From Bolinopsis microptera (Eukaryota; Ctenophora; Tentaculata; Lobata; Bolinopsidae): 64,000 bases of DNA. How positions within the stretch are numbered: position 1 is the first letter of the stretch; each line of letters opens with the position of its first letter. Below, piece after piece: positions 32,101 through 40,559 of this stretch. Location of the stretch: the NCBI RefSeq assembly GCF_026151205.1, contig NC_087073.1, positions 17,760,837-17,824,836 on the forward strand, in the 5' to 3' direction. The notes beneath the pieces are model-generated. The model did no database searches. It was given only the letters and a program-made list of their open reading frames with translations, and was not told the origin of the DNA. The position numbers and the translations under genes were made by a program.

Positions 32101-32612
32101 TCAATTTTGTATAGATCTTTATTTTCCTCATTAATGTTTGTTTCAGCTAGCGCAATAACTGCAAATTTCTCATCATATTGACTCATATCAGTAATAAAGC
32201 TGTCAAAGTTAGATGCGTTCCCATCAATGTTGTTAAACACAATAGATATAAACGGCTTGTTATGGTTAAGTATGTTTTTTGACAGCCGGTTGAAATTTGT
32301 CATGTTATAATACCTACAGTCTTTTAGAATGTTTGAAATAGTCTCCATATCCTCGTCTCTTTCTACAGTGTTGGGATCATATTTGTCATAAATAATTGAG
32401 TTAAAAGGATTGTACCTTTGGGATTTGAAGGCGTAACACTGACTGCAGTGCCACATTTGTTTAACATGATCAAATTTAAAACTCTGTTCAGAACATTTGG
32501 CATGATATATTGTATCGCAACTCTCACATATTATGATTTTATGATGGCTTAGTACATTGCTATCACAACCTGGACATCTCTCTCTTGTAATATTGAAGTT
32601 TATTGAGGTCAT
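29181..32612 (-). CDS. LINE ORF2: PHD finger + endonuclease + reverse transcriptase
   Basis: An 1143-residue protein. Residues 13-59 form a PHD-type Cys4-His-Cys3 finger (C13, C16, C29, C32, H37, C40, C56, C59). Residues 120-340 are an EEP endonuclease: FNNIDG, catalytic E157 (LAETNI), YRPPSGD, and GDFN with D264. Its last block reads ISHHNPI, so the Asp of the common SDH motif is His. Residues about 630-880 are the RT: TPIYKKGD, NYRPVS, FGFRKQHSTSHA, FIDLSKAFD with D723, YGVPQGS (778-784) and FADD (810-813). The C-terminal domain has SHLSYCISCWGG and ends ...LQNRGDPNIW. No RNase H. Its ATG overlaps the ORF1 stop. Confidence 0.92.
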   Translation of the reverse strand: MTSINFNITRERCPGCDSNVLSHHKIIICESCDTIYHAKCSEQSFKFDHVKQMWHCSQCYAFKSQRYNPFNSIIYDKYDPNTVERDEDMETISNILKDCRYYNMTNFNRLSKNILNHNKPFISIVFNNIDGNASNFDSFITDMSQYDEKFAVIALAETNINEENKDLYKIDGYSSEYNSKTDGKKKGSGLGIYIDNQYQYSRIEKLCKCSDNLETLFVEITNTEVPQIAGVVYRPPSGDIQDALAELDVLMKFLPSNNVALTGDFNVDLLAQGRNIAEFEQTIYSNNLIPLISIATHAKPGCNESLIDNILVNSTERVLGSGILESKISHHNPIFCFISCNIKESSNTAKLKPKYDYCESNIESFLNDIGKDIYQSNFSYDEEGFEKFVETVHEKIELNFKVDCTAGCQSKRNRLMNPWITSALIKSVFTKGFHYKRWKASCTKINPLGEETLYLKYKEYRSILNKAIKSAKKAHYGKKFELAKGNIKKTWELINELRGKSKKDIKASFLIDGRIVTERREIANGFNIYFSSIARNLNSKVQSSVPSRTVTDGNFNKTKFKQYLKGRERIVNSFFLSPCDEEEISKIIGSLENGKASDISVKVLKKSVNYLSGHISRFFNWFLDNGVFPNKLKTGSITPIYKKGDSRCLDNYRPVSTLPIFGKILEKIIYNRLYNYLSAMNVIYDRQFGFRKQHSTSHAVNYSVNKILNEIEQKNHVIGIFIDLSKAFDTIEHDKLLHKLEHYGVRGIALKTLASYLTNRSQVTSFQTEKSNKCSVEYGVPQGSVLGPLLFLIYINDIVSSSSLAEFVLFADDTNIFVIGRSAQEAFEKANHVMKQVSNYMESNKLHINAGKSCFMHFQPGLSRATQTCARTRPFNRNLTISIDGKKLEKVQCTKFLGVIIDEQLCWEPHLNHLSLKLNSSIVSIKRICKFIPKSEYLKLYNALFMSHLSYCISCWGGIPKHKLNKIFAIQKRCIRLLFGNIPNFDHKEYYLTCARSRTYNEHMAKKNYCLEHTKPLFTEQKIMNLENLHMYHTFMELFKILKFDVPQSIKDLFKFCPRNEKLRLIVPLLRLDISQQNFLYTSTKIWNDLIPYVFEICDANVDGIIIPGSSKNSDLSASSGIIKSNLKKHLLSLQNRGDPNIW

Positions 32613-34774
32613 ATCGGTAAGATATCACCCCTACTACCCCTACTTAGGGCACTCCTATAGTCACCATTTCCACCTTTAAATCTTTCCGTGGACTGACTTC
32701 CACCACGTTGTACAATACACCGTTTTATGTTCATACAGAATATTTTCAGGCCTTCTCTCCCGAGATGAACAACATCATTGACCAATGGTGTGCCATCACG
32801 TGAGAATCTACCATACTTAGAGGGCATACATCCGTTAACAGAACCTAGTACAGAGTTATCTATAATAAACATGTTTTTCCTATTATAAACCATGTCGACA
32901 ATTAAACTGTTTAACTCCCCTATACGTGAGTTAACAAACTGTGATTTGGTGGGCAAGAGTAAACTAATATGAACTTTACTATTAGGATAAAATTGCTGAA
33001 TTTCACAACATTTCTTCTTAAGCTTAGCAATAAGTGTTCTAGTGGATGGTCTGTTGGAATCATCTCGAATATCATTGATTCCCGTATGTATAACAATGTT
33101 CCGAAAGGGGCCTATGTCTTTGGGAGCAGGAATATCGTCGATTTTAGCAGCCCACATTCGCTTACCGGGAACCCATTTTCCTAGAGTTCCAACATCTTTA
33201 CCAAATTTAATGTACTTAGTGTTTGAGTCTCCAATTAACACTGTGCTATTTTTGTAGAAAGGCGCAATATGCCTAAAGGTAAAGCTGTACCTCACAGAAG
33301 TTTTCTCTTCAGATTCCTCGCCATCTTCTTCATTAGCGAGGGGTTCAATACCATGATTCCAGATTTCCTGGGACATTCTGGACATCACGTATACACTTCC
33401 ATCTTTGAGCTTTAAGGACTTTTCAGTCGACTTATGTGTGAACTTTATTGTGCGTTCTTCACCAAGGGACACAGTGACTATTATCGATTCTGGGTCAATA
33501 AGAACCTCATTGTCGCAGTGTTGGGGGATATGGCTACTATTGCCTGTATATCTTGTAACAAGGCAAGAGTTCAGCCAGCTCTTCCTATTGGGGAGAGAGG
33601 GACGCACACAGTCCAAAAGATCTTGTATCTCCGGTGGAGTTTCCTTTGCCTGATGATAGGCTCCTGTGTACCAGTATCCATGTTCACCAAAGTAGACAAC
33701 ATCCCTGCTGCCACCAACCGAAGAAAAATCCGCACTATTGTCCTCCAGCAGCTTTATAAGTTTGCTGTGAAGCTCAACAGGCACTATATCTTCCTGATAA
33801 GTTAGATAAGGGTCACATGCAGGGCCTTCAGGAATTTGAGATGCAGCTAAGTGAGGAGAAGTAGTGTTAGGGGTCATAAGGATAGATTCATTGTGAGGTA
33901 GTTCACCTTCATCAAAGTTCTGTGTGGACGTTGAGGGACATACATGATCATTGATCTTTTCCAATTGCACTTTGATCTGGGTCATCAGGTTGTCAACATG
34001 ATCGAAAGTACTGCTGTTAGTCGGAGGTTGCTCTGTCATAGGTATATTTTTGAGAGAGTCCTTCAGGCCATCAATCTCCTGTTTGAGAGAGTTGCTGGTT
34101 GTCTCAAGAGCTGAGCCACTCTCCTTTACTTTCGTAAGTACACCCTTGATAGAAGCTATGTCTTCAGTGATATCTTCAATTCCAGTCACTAATCGTTCTG
34201 TTCTTTTGGAGTGTTCTTTGAAACTGTCCTCCTTGAGTATGAGGTGTTTGATATGCTCGTTAAAGAACTCTATGGTTGTTGTGCTTTCTTTGAGTTCCTC
34301 GTTACACTTTGATATCTTAGAAATATTGCTAAAGAATTCTGTTAACGCTTTGGATTTTTCCTCCTCCTTCAATCTTCTTGTGTAAGGAAAGATAAAGCAG
34401 TCCGGGCACTTCCAGGAAGTGCTGAGCTTCTTTAGAGAAGTTGCTGTGAGGCCAGCAAGGTTAACACAGTTAGAATGGAAGGTCTGCTTACAAGTAACAC
34501 ATAAGATTGCAGGGTTCTTTGACTCTACAAAGCAGGGACACTTAGAGAGTAGCGTGCCTGGGATCGATGCTGGTTCGTTGCTCTCTACATCTACAAAGTC
34601 TCCATCAGATGTTAGATCTGCATCTGGCTCTGTGTTCCTATTATGTATTCTGCTAGTGACTTTTCGGCTTAAAACAGGGCTTGCAATAGGGGTGGATCCA
34701 GCTGACTTGCACCCTCGAGACATGGAATTAAAGAGGTCCGATCTCCTGTCGAGTTTCTTGTCGGTCTTTTTCAT
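32609..34774 (-). CDS. LINE ORF1: PHD finger + coiled coil + AlkB-like + SGNH
   Basis: A 721-residue protein. Residues 79-126 form a PHD finger (C79, C81, C92, C95, H100, C103, C123, C126). Residues about 135-275 are rich in Glu/Lys/Leu heptads and are probably coiled coil. Residues 328-503 are AlkB-like: YFGEHGYWYTG, metal ligands H419xD421 (IPQHCDNE) and H474 (WNHG), TVSLG, and R495xxxxxR501 (RYSFTFR). Residues 510-690 are an SGNH hydrolase: canonical block I GDS (515-517), HTGIND (563-568), and DxxH at D667/H670 (NDVVHLG). The N-terminal finger may read histone tails and steer integration, and the AlkB part may act on RNA or cDNA. Both functions are inference. All catalytic residues are in place. 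Confidence 0.87.
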   Translation of the reverse strand: MKKTDKKLDRRSDLFNSMSRGCKSAGSTPIASPVLSRKVTSRIHNRNTEPDADLTSDGDFVDVESNEPASIPGTLLSKCPCFVESKNPAILCVTCKQTFHSNCVNLAGLTATSLKKLSTSWKCPDCFIFPYTRRLKEEEKSKALTEFFSNISKISKCNEELKESTTTIEFFNEHIKHLILKEDSFKEHSKRTERLVTGIEDITEDIASIKGVLTKVKESGSALETTSNSLKQEIDGLKDSLKNIPMTEQPPTNSSTFDHVDNLMTQIKVQLEKINDHVCPSTSTQNFDEGELPHNESILMTPNTTSPHLAASQIPEGPACDPYLTYQEDIVPVELHSKLIKLLEDNSADFSSVGGSRDVVYFGEHGYWYTGAYHQAKETPPEIQDLLDCVRPSLPNRKSWLNSCLVTRYTGNSSHIPQHCDNEVLIDPESIIVTVSLGEERTIKFTHKSTEKSLKLKDGSVYVMSRMSQEIWNHGIEPLANEEDGEESEEKTSVRYSFTFRHIAPFYKNSTVLIGDSNTKYIKFGKDVGTLGKWVPGKRMWAAKIDDIPAPKDIGPFRNIVIHTGINDIRDDSNRPSTRTLIAKLKKKCCEIQQFYPNSKVHISLLLPTKSQFVNSRIGELNSLIVDMVYNRKNMFIIDNSVLGSVNGCMPSKYGRFSRDGTPLVNDVVHLGREGLKIFCMNIKRCIVQRGGSQSTERFKGGNGDYRSALSRGSRGDILPI

Positions 34775-34870
34775 GATGATAATGGATGCGGAGTACAGGG
34801 GTGAGCGGAGGGGGCCAGGGTCAGACCCATCGAACCAGACCAGTAAACCTGAAACAAGCTAGGCGGCAGT

Positions 34871-35726
34871 GAGATGAGTAACATAAATTTATCAGTGATC
34901 ACGTTAAGCTTAGCAGGAATCACCAGTATATTTAAGGCTAGTTAATGAGTTATTAAGTACGATTGTTGATTGAAAATGAATAAAGTATATCGAAACGTCA
35001 ATTGTTTTGGATGAGATGTAAAATGGAGTGAATGTGCAATGAGGGGGAAGGGGCTGGGGTAAGGATCGGAGGGGTTGGGGTAAGGAAGGGCTACCAATTC
35101 AAATTCAATGTAAATTTTCAACTTTATCAATAAACAATCCCACACAAATATTAGTTAGAATCTCAAATCTGAATGAATGTACACATATAAAGGGTAAATA
35201 GTCTGCGGGTATTATATATAAATTTTTTAATAAAAAATGTGTGGGGAGGCAGATAACAGGGGAAAAAATGGGGAGAGGGATTTTGCAAGACTGCAGGTGG
35301 ATATCTTTACTTTTTAGATTTCCATTGAATAACTGTCTTGGGTTAAATAATCTTCTCACTCTAACACGAATAGGACAGCATAATGATAAAAGCACAGCTA
35401 AACCTCAAGTGCAATTTTAAACATTTAAAAATTAATATTCATCTGTTAATACTTTTAGAGTTATGACAATCAAAGATATCAGTATAAATTTAAAGTATAA
35501 TTTAAATTTGAATTTGTCATACATTAAATGAGCAATAAAGTAATTACATATCAATACGTTTTAGTAAATTTGCTATTTGCAGTGGTTCACAAAACCATTA
35601 CTTATAATAACTGCTATTTTATTGAGGCTCTTCTATTTCAAGTGCAGACCGTAGTCACCATACATTTCAACACTACATACAGCAGTATCATATATATACA
35701 AATATTTAAGGATATCCAGACTGTAG
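34871..35726. other. No gene seen
   Basis: AT-rich sequence upstream of the minus-strand LINE. A purine-rich GGGGAAGGGGCTGGGGTAAG patch lies at 35043-35062. Short frames here have no recognisable domain. Confidence 0.5.
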
Positions 35727-35953
35727 CCAAGCAAGTTCGCAGGGTTAAAAGTAGGGTCAGGGTAGGGTCACGTGGACGTGGATTTGAATGATGATGTTTA
35801 TGGCGGTGCTGATGCTGATTGTAGAAAAATGATAATTACTCAACTTGCTTCAGGAGTCCATGGCTAGTCTTCTGAGTACACGACCCGGCCACCCCGCATC
35901 ACCCCCACACACCTTTTCCAATTAGTGCTGCATTACTTGCGAACTTGCTTGAC
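35727..35953. mobile_element. Possible MITE with 13-bp inverted ends
   Basis: AAGCAAGTTCGCA near 35728 and TGCGAACTTGCTT near 35938-35950 are perfect inverted copies about 225 bp apart. The interior has no ORF. The ends are short, so confidence is limited. Confidence 0.45.
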
Positions 35954-38867
35954 TGACATTCTTTTTCGACATCCTCAAATTATTTGTTATATAGTAGTGT
36001 TGAAAGTATTATTTTACTTAATCAGTTGTAGGAGAAGAGAAAGCTTAACATCAAATTTGGTGGCTTTATTTTGTTTTGATTTTAATAGGTCCTAGTAGTA
36101 TGTAGTATTTATTCCTATTGTCTTAAAGTTTTAAGAGAACTCGGCTTAAATTATTTTAATGCAGTCACTCAGTTAAGTTTTATACCAGGACACATTAAAC
36201 TTTCAGGATATTGATTCAGGATATTGATTGCTCAAAAAATGTAGGAGAAGATAGATTTTTAGACTCAATTAACAGAATTTGCGATTGAAAATCGCTCGCG
36301 CAATACAATTACACACAAGCGCTGACCTTAGACTGGCGATAATTTCGGCTAGGAACGATATTTTTCCATGGGACCAAAAGCAGCTGGTAGATATCATTCC
36401 CTTCTACCAGAAACAACTATAAAGTCAATTTCGAGAGAATTTTGATTATGAAGACCCCCCCCCTGGCACCCCCCCCCCCCGGCCCCCTCAACAAAGACAC
36501 ATACTCTGCCCACAATAAGGGGTTATAATTGTTTCAATGTGTAACTATATAGAATTATTATTATTATTATCCTGCAGTAAACTGTAAACTATAGTTATGA
36601 ATAGTATTGAATATTCATGTAAATTTATTAAATTTATTAAAGTATTAACAATACCAAAGTTCGAATGATCTTAAATTAAATTTTGACTGCGGATCATTCT
36701 ATTAAGTTAATTCAATTTGGAATTGAAAGACCACACTAGAGTCTACCTGAATGTCTACCATCAGCTTGGTTGTGCTTCTTGGATACTGTCTAGTGCTGTT
36801 TGAGCTTCTAGAGAGATGTTTGGAAATGTTTGTGTTTATCTCTTATGTCAAAGTCACTTTGTTTTCAGTATTTTATTTACGCGAGGGTTTCCCGAGTTCG
36901 TGTTGTATCATCGCAGCTGGGTTCATCTGAGACTTCAGAATTCTGTAGAAAAATGTTTTGTTTTGCTGTTCTATAAAATTAGAGAACATTTTCGATTAAA
37001 AAAGTTAGCAGTTCAACCGAGTAATTATTCTAACGTAACATTTTTCATAGCCAAGGATTGTCCATCTTAGCTGAGTGAGTATTTGTTTTCTGTTTTTAAA
37101 TTATCGCTATTATGCTGTTCTTGTGTGACATTTACTCATGCTAAAATGACATGCTTGTTGACGTTACTTGAATTATTGGTCGATGTAAAGTAGGCGTACG
37201 TTTATGTTTGTTGTTACTGAACCATATCTTTTCAGGTGCAAGACATTACTGATAACAGATAAGCTTCTACTATGAGAACCCTTACTTTATTGAGGTAATT
37301 ATCACATCTTACAATACTCATTTCAATAATTATTGTGAAACGTGATTATCTTAGATCAAAAGTCTTTTCTGTGCATTTTAAGAGAACTAACTTAACTGTG
37401 GCACAAATAAAATACCTGGTTTTACCGATATTTACAAAATCGGCGGCGTATTTTTCCAATATTCCCTTGAGGATAGAAATAGGAGATCCTTTCGGCTCAG
37501 AAACTGGGAATTTTTCATCTCTGCGAGAATTTCCATCTTGAACACATCACTTTTTGATGATTATGACTAAACTTTAAATGTATTTATACACTTATAAGTG
37601 ATGGAAATAAAATATGCTCCAACAAAAAATTGGCCTAGGAATAAAAACTTTAGGACCCAAAACTTGGACCACTATACTAAGTGGCACGTAAAAATCACAA
37701 AATAAATAATTTTTTTTGGTCTCTTGGCACAACTTCCTGCTAGTACCTTGAAAACGGAAACCCGTTCTCGGTCATGTACACTTGACACTAATACTACGTG
37801 GCGAACAATGCTCTCATCCTCAACAGAATGTTACAATTCAATTACATGTTCATTACAGTTCATGAATTAGCTCCATGAATTGGATAATATCCGGAATTTG
37901 ATCATTAGAATATGATGTGATGTAACTCATATAACTGTTATAATGATTTAAACTAATAACTGATATTATTTTCAGAAATGTCTACAGACCTCTCGTATTG
38001 AGGTGAGTCCTGATTCTATAATAAACAAGCTTATTTAATTAGCCGTAACTACAGCATGGCAAAGAATTTGCTCACCGATTCCAGGGCTTATAGCCCATAG
38101 CTGCCTCATTAGTCATTAACTGTATGAAATCAAATTGTGTTACCGAATAATATACGTGACTATTAAATGATAATCTCGTCCCATCTTACGTTTTGTACGT
38201 GATAAATACGACTTAAAAATGCGTATTTTTCGCATACAGTTAGATTATAGATATACTGTGTCTCTCTATTACACTGGGTATATCGATGTAATAGCCTCTT
38301 CTTTTCCCCCAAACTTAAAGTTAATTAGTTCGTTTTGTGCAAGAAATTTGATTTATCATAGCTCATATTTCTCATTTGCTGGTGATTTGAGTACATATTT
38401 CAATTTCCATCTTAACACGTGCAATGTGCATTTGAGGCCCTAATGAGACACTTGACAGGCTATTGAAGAGACTGTAGACACCGGGGATTGGGGTCATGGA
38501 TTATATTACAAGGATGAAAAATTAATAGAAGTTTTATATTACAATCGTAATTATATTATTAAAAAACAATGTAATATTTGTATACGAATTGAAATAAAAT
38601 GAAATAAAGCATTTTTATCCCGCTTATATCAACAATCCAAATAAAAAATAAAGATTGCCGATGTCAAAGCGGCTGGCCTCGCGATATAATCCAAAACTAG
38701 ATACTCAATATATGAATATACTAGTAAAAAATATAAAAACCAAAAGTACTTATTTGACATTTTGAAAAAAATTTATCACACGGTAAAAACTTATGGACGT
38801 ATATCACTCATTATTATGTATCACTCTCTAACATCTTGTCCTCACTACAAATATTACCACTTCTGAT
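35954..38867. other. No confirmed gene; possible spliced transcript
   Basis: Contains C-rich runs at 36457-36480 and a TTATTATTATT tract at 36557. Around 37072-38002 several splice-like signals occur (see findings), but exons would be tiny and no domain is visible. The text at 37640-37670 (TTGGCCTAGGAATAAAAACT) is related to a segment inside the giant inverted repeat (42207, 59430). Confidence 0.4.
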
Positions 38868-39217
38868 ATAATTAGTGTGTTTTTTGTGTCTTCTTTGGCT
38901 ATCTGTTTCATTTCCAAGACCAACCGCTGATGGATAGCTCGATCTTCAGGTGATCGATCTGGAGATATGAAAACAGTTTTGTGATCTTCACACAGTCTCA
39001 ATTTTTTGGCATTTACTAATATCTGATGAACGGTACTAGAACTACCTAGCGAAACTTTGACTGGTCTCGTCTTGTCGGCTGATTTCCTCCCAACCCAGAT
39101 AGCTGAAAAACGTGGTTTTTCATCAATCTGCTGAAAAAATCACGTCAACTTTATCGCACAGTTTCTCTTCTTCAGTCTCCTTCAAACCAAAGATGAGCAC
39201 ATTCCTACTGCGATCCT
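38868..39217 (-). pseudogene. LINE ORF1-like fragment (mirror copy)
   Basis: Minus-strand counterpart of the open frame at 63651-64000, almost base-identical. A run of six A (six T in sense) replaces five before the CGTGA segment, which breaks the frame in this copy. See the right-hand copy for the domain reading. Confidence 0.55.
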
Positions 39218-39699
39218 CTATATGTATAATATAATGAGAAGTTCAGTAATATTCGTTAATTTCATATTATATATTTCTAATTTCTATACCGTGCACCTTT
39301 CGTTTCCCCCGATTGGCCCGGTATATACTGTACTTATAAAGTTCTAAAATTCTCGAACGAACCTATAGCTATCGTTCTAGAACGTTTTATTGGTGACCAA
39401 AAAACCAAGAAATCACATTTCTTAATAAGTTCCAGAATAAACCTGTTGTTCTAGAACTAATTTCTGCGGCACTACTCTGGACAGTTAATCTAATAATACT
39501 CCGGTCTCCCACGAAATACCCGGTTTTTGTTTGTACCGCGACCGATAGATCTCTGACGGGAATGAGGTTTAGGATTAGATTTCTAATGAGATTGGAGGAC
39601 TACACCGTGGTCGTCAGACAACCGAAATAATAATAAAAAACAGCGGTTAATATTCCAGAAACGTAGCTGTGTTCCCCACTTCTAGATCAAGGTAGCATG

Positions 39700-39759
39700 G
39701 TAGATACAGGTTAGCGGGCGTTTTGTATTTATACAAAACGCCCGCTGACCTTTATCTAC
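39700..39759. other. Long perfect hairpin
   Basis: AGCGGGCGTTTTGTAT and ATACAAAACGCCCGCT flank a 2-base loop, and outer GTAGATA / TATCTAC pairs extend the stem. The same hairpin lies at about 63109-63168 in the right arm. It borders the 34-bp tandem array. Confidence 0.8.
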
Positions 39760-40167
39760 ATGTTAGCATATAACTACAAACTATAACTACAACTTGTTAG
39801 CATATAACTACAAACTATAACTACAACTTGTTAGCATATAACTACAAACTATAACTACAACTTGTTAGCATATAACTACAAACTATAACTACAACTTGTT
39901 AGCATATAACTACAAACTATACCTACAACATGTTAGCATATAACTACAAACTATAACTACAACTTGTTAGCATATAACTACAAACTATAACTACAACTTG
40001 TTAGCATATAACTACAAACTATAACTACAACTTGTTAGCATATAACTACAAACTATAACTACAACTTGTTAGCATATAACTACAAACTATACCTACAACA
40101 TGTTAGCATATAACTACAAACTATAACTACAACTTGTTAGCATATAACTACAAACTATAACTACAAC
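39760..40167. repeat. 34-bp tandem array, 12 copies
   Basis: The unit starts TTGTTAGCATATAACTACAA and ends ACTATAACTACAAC. Copies 5 and 10 share a variant (ACCTACAACATG), which reveals a five-unit higher-order repeat. The right arm has only seven units (62871-63108). No spacers vary, so this is not a CRISPR. Confidence 0.9.
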
Positions 40168-40559
40168 GGGGGGGAGCCAAGTGGATATTTGTAGATATTT
40201 GGATAATGTCATCCACTTTTTTCGTGAATTATCCATTACAATAATCTACAAATATCTACATTTATCTACAAAAAATGTATATCTCAAATATGTGCCCAGA
40301 AATTCTACTGAATTTTTGGAGATAAATGTATAAATTTGTAGAATTTGTAGAATTTTCGTGAATTATCCATTGACAATAATCTACAAATATCTACATTTAT
40401 CTACAAAAAATGTAATCTCAAATATGTGCCCAGAAATTCTACTGAATTTTTGGAGATAAATGTATAAATTTGTAGAATGTCATCCACTTTGTTCGTGGAT
40501 TATCCATTCTACATTAATCTACAAATGTCTACAAATATCCACTTGCCCCCCCCCCCCCC
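40168..40559. mobile_element. Foldback bounded by G7 and C14 runs
   Basis: Starts with seven G then AGCCAAGTGGATATTTGTAG, and ends CTACAAATATCCACTTG then fourteen C. The interior repeats ATCTACAAATATCTACATTT and AGAAATTCTACTGAATTTTT motifs in two sub-blocks. It has been inserted into the 34-bp array, whose sequence resumes after 40563. The same element sits at 62479-62870 in the right arm, so it pre-dates the duplication. Confidence 0.75.

Larger units (their letters stand above)
28810..34870 (-). mobile_element. Full-length-looking LINE with PHD, AlkB and SGNH domains (minus strand)
   Basis: A second, different Jockey/CR1-group LINE read on the minus strand. It has ORF1 at 34774-32609, ORF2 at 32612-29181, about 100 bp of 5' UTR and about 370 bp of 3' UTR. 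The 3' end falls in repeated AAATATTTGTTTTATT units at about 28770-28820. Both ORFs are uninterrupted. It is unlike the plus-strand LINE in protein sequence, in having PHD fingers, and in its ORF junction (overlap instead of a 155-bp gap). Confidence 0.8.

Noticed and set aside
39760-40167. CRISPR-like array
   Set aside because: The repeats are directly adjacent with no variable spacers, in a eukaryotic repeat context.
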